Source: Ignelater luminosus
Taxonomy: Eukaryota; Arthropoda; Insecta; Coleoptera; Elateridae
Direction: 5' to 3'
Assembly (NCBI GenBank): GCA_011009095.1
Contig: VTPC01089649.1
Coordinates: 274,156-338,155 of the forward strand
DNA: 64,000 nt
The position numbers were made by a program, and so were the translations under genes. The notes under the pieces were generated by a model. The model was not told where the DNA came from. It saw only the letters and a program-made list of their open reading frames with translations, and ran no database searches. This document shows positions 41,101 to 51,099 of the stretch, piece after piece (position 1 is the first letter of the stretch; the number at the start of each line of letters is the position of its first letter).

Positions 41101-44100
41101 TCATGTCGGTATGTATAGTTTTAAGGGAAAAACGTTAACTTTTTATCTGTTGACCTGACCTTTAAGCTTAAATTTGGCCTATCACATTAATTTCTAATCT
41201 AGCTTGGAAGCAGCCAGTCCGACCCTGATATTAAAATTAACAGAGTAGTAAAAATTTATCAAGAGTTGCTTTTGTAGATTTGTTTGTCCTTTTTTTTGAT
41301 TGTCGATATTTTTCGTATGATGTATTTAATGTTTCTAGAACGATCAAATATTTATGCGATTCGTTTAATGACAATATACAATTTTTTATAACTTAAAACC
41401 TTTTTTAACTGACGATAATTACGATCGTTAAACCGTTTTGAAATCCTATTACGTATCCTACCATGTTCCAGAGGAAGAAACAGATGTCACATTTTGTGAT
41501 CTCTTTTTAAATAAATAAAAGTGTGTGTTACGTGAGTTGTCTACACTTTCTTAGCGTTTGAAGGTAAAATCCCTCGGGTAATCGTAACCTTTTCTCGGGT
41601 CGCTCGTAGCATTAAATAGAAATCTTGAAAACGCAGATCAAAAACCGTTTAATTTCTCGAGTTTTGCGGATTTCTAAAATCCTCTTTTTGGGCAAATTGA
41701 ATGTATGTTTTTGCTTTATTTTAAAATCGTAAATATTTTTGTTAACATCCATTAAAATGTAAAAAAAAGGAAAATTATCCACATAAAATAACGCTTTTGT
41801 TGAAAATTTTTTTGTAGGAGTTTGGAATGCAGCACTCATGGTTGTTTATGGTTATGCGTTACCTTTCTGCCAGGTGCGTCAATACGCATTGAATTGAAAA
41901 CATTCTCAAACCTTTGAATCTCTTGCGTGTGATGTCGAATATTATGATTTACAATAACCGTTCCCAATATTAATAATGAATGCGTTTTCATGATGGTTTG
42001 CAATATATAAAGTTACGTTATAATTTGTATTATCCTTGTAAGTAGCACCCTTTTGTTTCAATGAATAATTCATAAAGCGCTTTAAAAATGATCCCAAAAA
42101 TAATTTAGGGATTATTTAGTATTCCAAAATAAACAGAATACTCTTAACAAAGACATCAATTTGCTAAACACTTTTCTTGTAGAAGTTTTCACGAGTTAAG
42201 GCGAATGCAAATTAAGCAAGCTGATTTTTCTGTAGGGAGTTTTTAAAATTTTTTAAATAATTGAAAGAGGATACCCAAAAACGATTAAGATGGCTTTTTT
42301 TAAAATGATGACATTTTTAAATTTTCCAGAAAGTTTTTTGCCAAATCAAATCCATTTCAATGAAAATTTGAATAGAGGAGGTTTAAGCGACCTTCTTGCA
42401 TAATATAATTTTTTCCAGAGTGGAACTAGCAAAAAATGTAATTACAATAATTGTGAAATTGCATCAATTTTATTTTTTGCGCCAGGAAATTGAAATATGC
42501 ATGCTTGATGGCTTATGTATTGATACGTGGGCTTTTTAATTGATGTTCTTTATTATAATATATAATTTACTGGTTTAACAGGTAAAAAAACGAGAACATT
42601 TATGTAAATTTTTAATGAAATTAAAACATTTTTATTTTGAAGTGTTTGTGATAAAAATGCTCCAACGCCTTGAAATTATCCGTGCTGAAAAATTAATCGT
42701 AGGGCTTTAGAATTCATTAACACAAATTTAAATTTATAAAAATGCTAGCTACTACTTTTATTTTCTATTTTAATATCTTCCTATCAAATTGTTTATTTGA
42801 TGGTATTTATTTTCCGAAATATTTGTTGTTTATTCTGTTGAAAATATTTAAGTGGCGAAACATGTTGAAATTGTTAAAATGTTACCAGGAAAAAAAAGAG
42901 GAAAAGCAAATAAAAAGAGGAAAGCCAGTCAGTCTGCTTTTGTGGTATGTGATGTAGCAAAACATAAAAAATTCGTTAAAAGTTCCATTATCATCAGCAA
43001 TTAGCCGGAATATGGGTATGTTTTCGGCCATTAAAACGTCCGTTTTAATGAAGAAAATTTTGACATATTTTTGTTGCTGCATTTATTCCTTTCAATTGTT
43101 TTTATGATTTAATTTCGGGCTTTAATTGTTTACAAAAAAAGCAACGATAACGAAACATCAAAAATAACTTTCTGACGGTTTAATAGAACATTCTGTAATC
43201 CACTGAGAATACAATTTTTAAACATACATACTACATCATAACATAACATGTTGAAGTTGTTTAGTTTCTTATACTAGGTGTTCAAAATTGGTTCCTACGT
43301 TAGTGCGTGTATATTTACATTGAAATATCCGGTGTAAAAGTGGAGGAAGTTAACTGCTTCTTTATCATAAGTGTAAATTTATGTATTCGTACATATCTAG
43401 TCTGCAACTCCTGAGATCTCGGAAAACATTGTTATCTAGATACGTTATCAAAATTAGATATGTTTATACTTGGACCGATATACCATAATATTAAATATCT
43501 TATTTGCCCGTCCTGGAGAAGTTTATTACTTTTTTGATATTGATTACATTCTGTTTGTCGTTATGTATTTTATGTTGTTTTTAATGATTTAATATTCGTC
43601 GTAATAAAAAAATATCGAAATTATTTTGCAGAATTAAAAGCAATAAATAAGACCTGTGTCAGTTTTTACTATCTATATTATAAATCATAAATTTAAAATT
43701 GTTAATTCAGTTATGCTAGAAAATTATTAATTTTGTTATATTTATATCCTACATTATCAAGCTATAATAATTTTCTAGAACGATAAAAATTTAAAGAATT
43801 TCCCATAATATTAAAAATTCCAAAATGTTCGTATATTTAATCAATCTGCAGAGCGTGAAACAAAAATGCTTGTTGATATTACCGCAGTAATAATCCAAAA
43901 AAATGTGTATATATGTATACTGGGTACTGGGGGTTGTGCAGGTTGGGAGTTGGATATTCTAGTAACACAGCGCCGTCCCCAGTATTGATTGTTACCGCTC
44001 CTGGTCGCCATTTCCACCTTTATATCGCAGTTGTTCTATACGAATTCTGGCGTCCGATCTCTTTGTAGACGGTGACGGTGGTGTCTTGTAGGTACAATTT

Positions 44101-47100
44101 TTTTGTTAATTTAGAGTGAATTGATTAAATCTGTGTAATAACCTAAACGATTATTTCAGTAATAGTTTTTTTAATTGCGATCGGTCTTTTATATTTTATT
44201 TGCAACATTTTTTTCTCAGTGTAAATGAAAAAGGGCGTGTGATGAAATTAATTTTAAAACGTAATCAGTAATTTAGGTGATACATTTTACAACCCAATGA
44301 AGTTTCGTAAAGATTTATTAATTGCTAAATAAATAACAATATAACTTTGATAAATTATTGTGGAATACCACCAATTAGGAAATTATTTAATATTTTGTTG
44401 TTAATTTCAGAGTAGCACAGACCGAATAACATATAAGTACAACGATGCAATCGACATTGATGCAGATCTTGAAGGCAGCGGTGGAGGTGGCAAAGAAGTC
44501 TCTCGAGACTTGGTAGAAGCAAGTGGTTCTGGCCATGGCCCTTATGATGATGATGATGAAGATCATCATCATGTGAATCCTGTACACGGTAAGTATTGCA
44601 GGATCGAAATAATCAAGTAATTGAGCATGTAATCGATATAAATAAAAAAATATTTGAACTAAAGGGAGTGGTACAAAAGTCCCATATTGCATGATAAACA
44701 CAAAACTATTGTATGTTTAGATAGAAATATTAATTACGTTAATTGATTTTTTTAAATTTCCACACATTTAATTTTGTTATTGTTCGGACATACCAGTTAT
44801 AAACTGGTTCTATAGGAGGATACACCCATTATATAGGTGGTAATCTTACTTCATGTGAGTAAATCAAAATATTATGATAGAATTAGAGAACACTTCCTGA
44901 TAATCCGATCATATTTCATAATACATGAACTTAGGATTAATTTGAATTTGGTAATACAGGAAGGATAATGGTTTTTTATTCCACTTTATAAACAAACTAA
45001 AACTTGCATGAGCCAAACCCTTTCTGAGGTTAGCCAGGTTTCCCTTTCCCATAAATAACATATTTTGTTTTTAATATTCATTCATTCAATTTAATTTTAT
45101 AATTTTTAATTATGAGCAAGCTTTGTATAGATTTTGTAGTTTATTCAAAAATCATAAAATTTAATCAAAGTATTGTATTTAGTTTTAGTCGAGAAACTAT
45201 TTTGAGAAAAAACTTGAATGTTAAAGAAACCCCATTTAAAATGAAAGTCAAAATGAATAAGAGTAAAACAAACCTATTCATTTCCAAAACATATGAAGTA
45301 CAGTCAAACAAGAACAAAGAATAATTCTAAATCTAAGAGACTTAATTTTTTTAGGTTAAAGAGAAAAATTAACTAGGTATTTGCAAATAACATCTTTAAT
45401 TATCAAATAGAATTGAAATTATTTAAATAATAATAACCGGAGAGACATTAAAAAACATATCGAGAAGAAAAATAAAATATTGTCAAATTGAGAGTTTTAG
45501 ACAAGTGTTACGATTAAATTTGGATTGATAATAAGCAAAATACATCTTTCTTAATGTCTTAATCTAATCAATCCAATTTTTGAAATGTTACAATTAACTA
45601 TGGACGGATTAACTAGACCTCTGAGACCGTTTACATATTACATTATCTTTAACTGTTAAAAACTATAAAAGGAAGATGAAGGAGTGTATGGAATTAGCAT
45701 TAGATTCGGTTATATTGACAATTCAAGGATTTATTATTTTATTAAGAAGTCTCTCTGGTCTATATATACCTCAATCACCTAAAACACTTTAATCGCAGCC
45801 TGCAAACATTTAATGAGATATGTTTAAAATATCTTTTGACAAATTACACAGGATTGGCCATGAAACTTCGAACCATTTAGAGAAATTTAATAGACAAACT
45901 CATAAATTACAATACTTCCTTTTACTTATGATATAACAACAATATGCAGGCGTTTGCAAAATTAAGCTACATTTTCAAAATGGCTACTATATCTATTTAC
46001 TTGCTTATTATTCCAGAGTCTTGCTTCATCGCTAAACTAGACGCAATCAAAAAAATCTGACTTTAATGTAATCTAAGTCTGTGAAGACTCGCATGACTAA
46101 AATTGTTTTTATTTAAATCCTGGACCATATGAATTTTGTTTCTTCCTTGTAGAAGTTCAGCTAATTGCCAAATTTCTAGTCAAAATTTGTTGACGCACAT
46201 GCTGCTTTCTTCCTATTCCTTTAATAACTATTTCATCTTTTTCATTCTTCCATTGTATGCACCTATTGAATTTGACAGTTTGAAGTTATTAAATAGTACT
46301 ACCCTGTACCTACTGCGATCTAGTCATGTTATAACAAAATAAAATCTATCTGGGTTGTCATGATATTTGTAAGTTGAATTGCAACATGATACATTCTCAT
46401 GAGTTTCGTGACTCACCCAGTATAAAACAGTATTTAATTTTTTTCACACAATTTACATGCTTGAAACTTTTTCTTGCATTGCAAGATTTTCTGCCAGCTC
46501 TGAAGGAATTAGAAGCTTACGTCTGAAATCATATGATCAATAATCAAAAGAAGAGCAACTAACCTCCTTCTCCAACGACTGCCTTGATTGGTCGTGTCCA
46601 TCAGATCCATAACTAATAGTTCCATGTAGAAAAAAGGCCTAATGCAAAATCAGACCGAAGTATCTAAATTTTGACTGAAATCTGAAATTTTGGATTATTA
46701 ACAGATACATATCAGATACTGAGTATTGGTATCAGAGATCAGGTTTGATGTGTGCTTGCAAATTAGAAGTGAAACACGTGTAAAAGTAGATTCTCATTCT
46801 CAATACGCTATCTGAAATGGTGAATAAAGTTAGATATCACTTTAACAAACAAATCCTGTGGGATAACTCAGTTTTCTTCTTTGATGTTTCTTTTAAACTG
46901 AGTAATCTTTCTTGACTTTGTAATGTAAACGTGACTTTCTAAATAGCTCTAAAGAACTTATCTGAAGACTGCAGGCTAATGCAAGCCACCCCTGCGAATT
47001 ACATTTTTGATAAATTATTTCACTAAAAGACATGCTGTGGAATTGTTTAGATAAACATCAAATCTTTAAAGCCTGCTGTTTAAAATACTATTGGCATCAT

Positions 47101-48112
47101 AAGCAGCAGCTGCTGTAATTTGAAATTTAAATTTGAAAAATAAATTGATGATTCTAAATATAAGTTTGTCAATGATACTAAAATTTCTCCTTTTGAATTT
47201 TCCATTAGAATAGTTTGTGTATTAGCAAGTTTTACTGTAATGTATATTTCTATTTTCTTGGAAAAAGTACAATTAACAAAATAACATCAAGTACTTACAG
47301 AGTTATTTAATTTTTGAAGTCCACAAATTTAAAGTAATGTGATAAAACTTGAAAACCAACAATTGAATAATGTCAAATGAAATTCTTGAAAATTGACATG
47401 AATAATTTATTTTGTTTCATACTGTACATTCCAACCATTTCTAATTATTATGATGTCATTTATTTTAAATTGAAACAGATGGTAACTACCTTATGTACTT
47501 AATGCGGATATTTAACAGAGATTTTTCTGGTATATATAAAACTCATTTCTTATGTGTTTTGTTTATAGAGCATTTATAAGATTGTAGATGATTCAACAAC
47601 CAAATTGTTTTTATTGTGCTTTAATATGTTTTCTAATTTGTAGTTGATTTGAAGAAAGTAACAGCTATAGAACCATCAATAGCGCCACCTCAAAGTAATC
47701 CAGATTTGGAAGTAGTACCAAAAAATAACGATTTTGGAAATCCAAAGATAGATACCAGCGGTGGTTCAGGAGTCATTATGAATCCCAAATCAGAAGATCC
47801 ACCAACTTCATTCTTTGCTCAGCCTGGAATTTTAGCAGGTAATTTTTGTAAATATAGTGAAACCTAATTTTTGCATTCTTTGATCTCTTAAACGTAGGTT
47901 TCTTTGTGTAACTTTTAATTGTAATTCGTTTCTTATTTTTAGCTGTCATCGGAGGTGCGGTAGTTGGTTTGTTATGTGCCATCTTAGTGGTTATGTTCAT
48001 TGTATACAGAATGAGGAAGAAAGATGAGGGCTCATATGCCTTAGATGAGCCAAAAAGATCGCCGACGTCCAATTCGTATAGTAAGGGCAATAATAGAGAG
48101 TTTTATGCTTGA
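11049..48112 (+). CDS. Sdc: Syndecan (complete; four exons)
   Basis: Syndecan is a single-pass heparan sulfate proteoglycan that binds extracellular ligands, acts as a co-receptor and links to PDZ scaffolds; in insects it works in Slit/Robo signalling and synapse growth. The exons are 11049-11114, 44411-44588, 47644-47838 and 47943-48112. They total 609 nt and encode 202 aa, with all junctions in phase (0, 1, 1). Residues 1-22 are a signal peptide. The ectodomain has Ser-Gly sites at 45-46, 60-63, 120-121 and 123-124, the first two groups flanked by acidic residues (DADLEGSGGGG; EASGSGHG then DDDDED), as expected for glycosaminoglycan attachment. The membrane span is about 145-168 with a G151-x-x-x-G155 dimerisation motif. 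The cytoplasmic C1 region starts RMRKKDEGSYALDEPKRSP and the tail ends EFYA, the conserved PDZ ligand. The ectodomain is short compared with fly syndecan. Identification is firm. Confidence 0.95.
11867..11926. repeat. Hairpin with 17-bp arms
   Basis: cataatcatttaattag (11867-11883) is complementary at 16 of 17 positions to ctaattaaatgatcatg (11910-11926), leaving a 26-nt loop. Confidence 0.6.
14145..14152 (+). repeat. Single ACAGGGTG transposon end
   Basis: The end continues inward as acagggtgatccagattcg. No facing end was found. Confidence 0.35.
15186..15194 (+). repeat. Single TATACAGGGTG transposon end
   Basis: The end reads tatacagggtgtcttgttcg inward; no partner was found. The DNA to 17.3 kb has no gene. 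Confidence 0.4.
16687..16790 (+). repeat. GGACGT-rich repeat, copy 2
   Basis: Six GGACGT/GGATGT words lie within about 100 bp. The segment ggacgtgcaaatttcgatga plus cggacgtc matches 5873-5900 at about 22 of 28 positions, so both derive from one dispersed element of unknown type. Confidence 0.45.
17305..18535 (+). mobile_element. Dead non-LTR retrotransposon (LINE), reverse transcriptase relic
   Basis: Frame-shifted and stop-ridden pieces appear in the correct order for a LINE ORF2. There is an endonuclease-RT linker at 17310-17640 (LWVAFKGILIESAKKYA; later LKNDSKGNLL). RT core pieces lie at 17750-18040 (VWNSLHRRGINNKVMKAIKS; LRQGGGLSFTLLNIFMDGII). The catalytic YADD position is replaced by IDD in KQLIDDNIILLQ. 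The C-terminal region at 18240-18535 contains RQFSWWGHLQRM followed by a basic stretch. The endonuclease domain and much of the fingers are missing. It lies on the sense strand inside syndecan intron 1. The clade cannot be fixed by eye. Confidence 0.8.
20291..20299 (+). repeat. Single TACAGGGTG transposon end
   Basis: The end reads tacagggtgagtataaatag inward; the first bases tacagggtgagt match the 3904 palindrome end. Confidence 0.4.
23953..23973 (+). repeat. (ATT)n microsatellite
   Basis: Seven perfect ATT copies. Confidence 0.9.
25027..25034 (+). repeat. Single TATACAGGGT transposon end
   Basis: The end reads tatacagggttagtcatgca inward, similar to the possible ends at 45846 and 46424. 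Confidence 0.35.
26070..26515 (-). pseudogene. Dead mariner-like transposase
   Basis: The minus strand reads as the C-terminus of a mariner-family transposase: RHFRTLEDIKTAVTDQLKPI, then SEFQHCNEKWKNRLHRCVAS, corresponding to the family's conserved WK-R--RC(I/V)A--G-Y block. Upstream (26340-26430) is an N-terminal HTH-like piece, KRLNLTHASVHEVLTNGLD. The catalytic D,D34D core between them is deleted and the parts are in different frames. It lies antisense to syndecan inside intron 1. Assignment to mariner is confident; the subfamily is not resolved. Confidence 0.7.
27100..29500. other. Intronic AT-rich DNA, no gene accepted
   Basis: Two overlapping ORFs of 116 and 129 codons at 27826-28315 are the longest in the window, but they lie in different frames with AT-driven composition and match nothing I recognise. 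Confidence 0.45.
29528..29590 (+). repeat. Fragment of a dispersed repeat
   Basis: gttcccagtgacctggaaaa continues as cctggaaatgtcaggcaaaa, a wording common in dispersed insect repeats. The 64-codon ORF at 29656-29850 that follows is unrecognised. Confidence 0.25.
30230..30855 (+). mobile_element. Possible LTR with primer-binding site
   Basis: TGGCGCCCAA at 30846-30855 matches the start of a tRNA-Lys-type primer-binding site of LTR retrotransposons. About 600 bp upstream contain an AATAAA (near 30739) followed by T/G-rich DNA, as in an LTR. A purine-rich tract (gacaaagggtggtggtaaaagaa, 30220-30242) could mark the upstream edge. The match stops after 10 bases and no gag or pol follows, so this would be a degraded solo remnant. 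Confidence 0.3.
31250..31310 (+). repeat. GGCGCC-containing repeat fragment
   Basis: A short GC-rich segment (agggtcggcttaagatgtta, then ggcgccttgg) contrasts with its AT-rich surroundings and resembles the tip of a degraded transposon. Nothing else supports it. Confidence 0.2.
32812..32922. repeat. Strong two-stage hairpin (111 nt)
   Basis: The outer arms aggaagtgctt (32812-32822) and aagcacttcct (32912-32922) are perfect complements. Inside, caccta-ctcgcacgaaa (about 32829-32845) pairs with tttcgtgcgtgagctggtg (32869-32887) with minor bulges, leaving a 23-nt loop. It is GC-richer than its surroundings. It could be a MITE core or an expressed hairpin RNA. Confidence 0.55.
34629..34676. repeat. 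Hairpin with perfect 12-bp arms
   Basis: ataaagataaga (34629-34640) and tcttatctttat (34665-34676) are perfect complements with a 24-nt loop. Confidence 0.5.
35981..35996 (+). repeat. (GA)n microsatellite
   Basis: About eight perfect GA copies after a T-rich run. Confidence 0.85.
36869..36877 (-). repeat. Single transposon end, CACCCTGTA (inverted)
   Basis: The complement reads tacagggtggtccaaatacg inward toward lower coordinates. The left partner is not clear; ataccgcgtgtctcacg at 36480 is too different. Confidence 0.35.
39289..39857 (+). pseudogene. Dead mariner-like transposase (D,D34D family)
   Basis: The first part (39372-39560) reads NFVTSDET-stop-LYCYDDRSKRKNQV then SVKKKMIVVFF; it contains the first catalytic Asp (codon 39383) with the usual Trp of DETW changed to TGA. 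After a frameshift the reading continues SWYVDECLTQVVEQLKKL to HFHHDNAS, holding the second catalytic Asp (codon 39642). The segment that should carry the third Asp is deleted: HHDNAS runs straight into KCKNFWKMLVKDKLKGRKF and ends with the family C-terminus (FVRMKKCIDCNGDYFERE, TAA at 39855-39857). The element is thus catalytically dead, lying sense inside syndecan intron 1. Confidence 0.85.
40213..40318. mobile_element. Mariner-type MITE, about 102 bp
   Basis: The inverted ends are aggttggtgcgtataa on the left and the complement of ttatgcaccaacct on the right, with TA on both sides as target duplication. The TAGGTTGGTGC terminus is typical of mariner elements. It lies 350 bp from the dead transposase at 39.3-39.9 kb but is a separate insertion. 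Confidence 0.75.
40591..40833. mobile_element. 243-bp near-perfect palindrome
   Basis: The left arm starts tcgtcggtgaaaagtcaaaa and runs through gagatacgtggtaattcact and ggttttccatcgcg. The right arm mirrors it with only a handful of mismatches, and the centre (agaaacacattatgttt / gaacacaatatgtttct) is palindromic too. Practically the whole unit folds into one hairpin. No transposase and no clear target duplication are seen. As it is intronic, any syndecan pre-mRNA would contain a long double-stranded stem here. Confidence 0.8.
41000..43900. other. Intronic AT-rich DNA, no gene seen
   Basis: Nothing recognisable on either strand; ORFs are AT-driven. Confidence 0.5.
44020..44091 (+). promoter_or_regulatory. 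Sdc: Candidate alternative 5' exon or promoter of syndecan
   Basis: A GC-richer island (43940-44095) stands out 320 bp before exon 2. It includes gcgccgtcccc, accgctcctggtcgcc and ggcgtccg, an initiator-like cgcagttg near 44026, and ends with a donor-like tag|gtacaa at 44092. The frame that would join exon 2 is closed by a TAG immediately before the donor, so it cannot supply a signal peptide. It would be untranslated, or not an exon at all. Confidence 0.3.
44411..44588 (+). CDS. Sdc: Syndecan exon 2: glycanated ectodomain
   Basis: The exon follows ttaatttcag and ends before gtaagt in phase 1. It starts SSTDRITYKYNDAID and contains the main Ser-Gly clusters (DLEGSGGGGK and EASGSGHG) next to a D/E/H-rich run (DDDDEDHHH). 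These are the likely heparan sulfate attachment sites. Confidence 0.93.
44589..47643 (+). other. Sdc: Syndecan intron 2 (3.06 kb)
   Basis: Donor gtaagt, acceptor ctaatttgtag. Besides the possible element at 45846-46424, no feature is seen. Confidence 0.8.
45846..46424. mobile_element. Possible short transposon with ACAGG..CATGAAAC ends
   Basis: The left end cacaggattggccatgaaac resembles the complement of the right end, actgggtgagtcacgaaac. The ends are similar to the family at 25027. No coding capacity is visible inside; the 68-codon ORF at 46136 looks incidental. Confidence 0.35.
47644..47838 (+). CDS. Sdc: Syndecan exon 3: juxtamembrane ectodomain
   Basis: The exon is phase 1 at both ends. 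It encodes a proline-rich, disordered stretch (IEPSIAPPQSNPDLEVVP), a further SGGSG site, and the membrane-proximal PTSFFAQPGILA that leads into the membrane span. Confidence 0.93.
47943..48112 (+). CDS. Sdc: Syndecan exon 4: membrane span and cytoplasmic tail
   Basis: This exon follows a 104-bp intron. The span AVIGGAVVGLLCAILVVMF is followed by the stop-transfer and C1 region RMRKKDEGSYALDEPKRS and the C2 end EFYA, with TGA at 48110-48112. C1 and C2 are the most conserved parts of the family and fix the identification. Confidence 0.96.
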
Positions 48113-50060
48113 AGAGATGAGTGTAGTTTTACATAATGAACTTTATTCGGTGGTCAGCAGTTGGTTGGTCAGGCGGATACGCTAATGACTGAATCTCTGC
48201 CATGCTTGTAGTGCAGCTTCAATATCGATATCAACTATAATTATAACGAGATATACTCAAAAGTCAAGCGCACATGTTTAGTAATTCCATTTTAAAAAAG
48301 CCATTAATTTTATTTAATTTATATATACGTAACCGTAAATTTTATCTTTTTTTAAATATGATATTCTTCTGCCTTATTTATTTTTTAAATTAAAATGAAA
48401 AAATGATTCGGTCTAATTGCTAATAACTGCCATGGTGTGAATGAACAATTCAAAACTTTTTGTTTTAATTAGGCAACCATTTTGCCATCACAAGTTCCAT
48501 ATTGGATTGCATGTATATATCGTAATAAAAACTAACTGAATGTTGTTCGTCCATTATACCTTTGGGTATATAGTACTGATAGAGTGATGATGTTTCTATA
48601 TTGATGACATGGAAGGATATACCAATCACCTTCGATTATCTAATAAAAATGTTGTTAATCATTTTAAAAACTTCATTTGTCATTTGTTTTTTAAACATTG
48701 GGTTTTCGTGTAGACAATAGCCATGGCAGGTGTAATTAAGTCTAAATAAAATATTGCAGCTTTTAGGGTTAGTATATGGTATTTAGTTGGATAAAATGAC
48801 CATTTCGACTCAATTAGAAAAAGTACAAGTGCCATTGTGTAATATTTTGTTAAAATCGCACAGACTTGAATTGTTTTGATGAAAATGTGAAATGAATTAG
48901 TGCTCAAATTATTTATTTAGATTGCTAGTTTCACTAATTAAACTAGTCTTAATTGTTTATTTCTTAAGAACATTTGTAGTAGGTTATTTATATGAGAAAT
49001 ATTATAAATGTTAAACTTTAAAAGTGCAAAGTTAAATAAGAAGTAATTACATCCTCTTTATTAAAATGTTATGCATAGAAAGCTTATCTTGTACCTAGAA
49101 GCTTACTTGTTTGAGCACAGTTTTTTGCAGCTAATTATTTTATTTACATGTAAATATTTTTAGTTTGTTACTTAATTGAAGCTGCAGTCACATATGTAAT
49201 CGTGTATTATACATTGGAAAGAATGGCATAATCTGCATCGAAAATCCAGTTTTTAGATGACTAATGGAGTAGCTATGTAATAATCTTTTTTGAGAATTTT
49301 TAAAGGGTGTGAGGGCTACATACACATACAAATCATAATTTCATTTATGTTAAGGTGAATATTAGCGGAATAAGCGATTGTTAGATATTTACGGAAAAAA
49401 TGTATTTTTACCTTTGTATAATCGTACTATATGCTCAAACAATAAAAATAAAAGTACCTATCTATTAAATAATAATCGACGTATTGAATAGTAGATTATT
49501 TCCATGTACCATCATCGTGCAAGATTTTGCATGTGCTCACTTAAAAAAAAATTGGTTTATGAAGTGTTACATTCCGCTCTATATAAATTTTTACAAATAG
49601 CTTGATTTAAACATAAAATTATAATTTTTACTCGATGTTAGTGATTAAGTGTGAGCCCTGCAAATTCCTGTGGTTGTTAGGTTTCAGAGAGATTTTGGAC
49701 CAAATCTCTGGCCTTCAGCAATTCTGTACTTCCTCTTGTGTAGAAATCCTCTGTAAGTCACACAGCTTCTAGTAGATAGTAAATGCTGCATTAATTTATA
49801 TAAAAATTTATTTAAAACTGTTATTGTTTACTTTCCAAGTCGTAGCATTTTCTATTGACGATAAGCTGTATGTTGAGTGAGGAATATTGTTTGTATTTAT
49901 TAGTTTCAATCTTTGTGTTATATGGAATATATTTTTATTAATCTTGATATACTTACCTATTTCAATAAATTTTTTATTATACAAATGGAGGGTAGATAAC
50001 TTTGGAATTACATTGTATAGTATTAATAATTAGAATAACATGTTGTAAATAAATGCCCTT
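48113..50060 (+). other. Sdc: Probable syndecan 3' UTR
   Basis: There is no ORF of note. AATAAA signals occur at 48524, 49441 and 50048, so the end of the transcript is uncertain. TGTAAATA words, the Pumilio-type binding site, occur at 49149 and 50044. Confidence 0.4.
50048..50053 (+). terminator. Sdc: Candidate distal poly(A) signal of syndecan
   Basis: AATAAA is followed within 30 nt by a run of T (gatttttttttttt), as expected for a cleavage and polyadenylation site. Confidence 0.35.
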
Positions 50061-50344
50061 GAACAAACTTGAGATTTTTTTTTTTATCATTTTTGAAATC
50101 ATAAATCTACTGTATCAACTTGATTTACAGTTGTTAGTTAACTGTTTTTGGCTAATGAGTTCAACCATAAGACAGTGTTTCAAATCAATTCAGAATGATA
50201 CTAAGATTTCTATTTAATTATAAAATGTCATAGACAATGAAGTTTATGTAGTCGGTGCCAACACAAGGACATGTAAATAAGGCAACTTGCTACTGATGTA
50301 ACTGATGTTGTGATGACTAATACCATGTCAAAAATAGCTTGATA

Positions 50345-51069
50345 TTACAGTAGATGCTGTTTATTAAAATCATATTGGTTAATAACATATGATTGTATAC
50401 ATATGGTCTTCTTTCTACATGTTTTAACGTGCTCGCATGAAAGAGTCTTGAGAAACTCTGCCATAGGCACTAGTAGTACCTTAGCTCCGGCCTTGTGTGC
50501 AGCATTATAAATAAAAACTACATGTATCACCAAAGTTGCTCAAGCATGTGTACATTATACTTAGAGAGGTTGTTCGACTTTTGTCACAGCCTTGTAAACT
50601 CCGTCCACTCCTGCACGATACATTTAAATGCCATTATTTTCAAAGTAAAACATCACAAACTTCACTGGCAATGAAATGTGGAGCAAATAATAAAATACTT
50701 AATAAATAGAGTGCTTTAATGAAACCAATACATGTTAAATACTACGTATATTATATTATTCCAAAATTTACTGTTCAGAACAAAAGAAATATCATGCAGT
50801 AACTAAATCTATCAAAACATTATCATTATCTGATGCCTATATAACTGATTTGAACTGTCATGTAGATAGTTTTGATATACAAAGCAGATCTTTTGAGGGT
50901 ACATACAGAGCAATCCAAGCTCACTTGGTGCATAGAGAATTGCATTGGTTGGACAGAGTACATTGCAGTCGGCTGTAGTGGAAGCAAGGTAGAAATGAAA
51001 ATCACCCCCACTGTTTGCAACATAAGCAAACGCTTGCTGTGTGTCCACTGTGTTTTTAATACATATCAA
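50345..51069 (-). other. Protein-like minus-strand fragments, unrecognised
   Basis: Three separated minus-strand stretches read like protein: 50812-51069 (VDTQQAFAYVANSGGDFHFY), about 50565-50625 (MYRAGVDGVYKAVTKVEQPL, then a stop) and 50400-50530 (YNAAHKAGAKVLLVPMAEFL). They are somewhat GC-richer than the flanks. They do not join into one frame and I do not recognise the family, so a decayed element or chance is possible. Confidence 0.2.
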
Positions 51070-51099
51070 TTTATCTGTTACTAAGGCAGCATGTTTTTA

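Larger units (their letters stand above)
11115..44410 (+). other. Sdc: Syndecan intron 1 (33.3 kb)
   Basis: Donor gtaagt, acceptor ttaatttcag. The intron makes up about half the window. Apart from the transposon relics and hairpins listed separately, long parts (11.1-14.1, 18.6-25.0, 27.1-29.5, 31.3-32.8, 33.0-35.7 and 41.0-43.9 kb) show no gene or RNA that I can recognise. Splicing across this distance is inferred from the perfect phase match and the proteins, not shown directly. Confidence 0.8.

Noticed and set aside
44387-44701. Minus-strand ORF of 104 codons
   Set aside because: It is the antisense shadow of syndecan exon 2; the His/Asp codon runs create an open complementary frame.
47776-48090. 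Minus-strand ORF of 104 codons
   Set aside because: It is the antisense shadow of syndecan exons 3 and 4.
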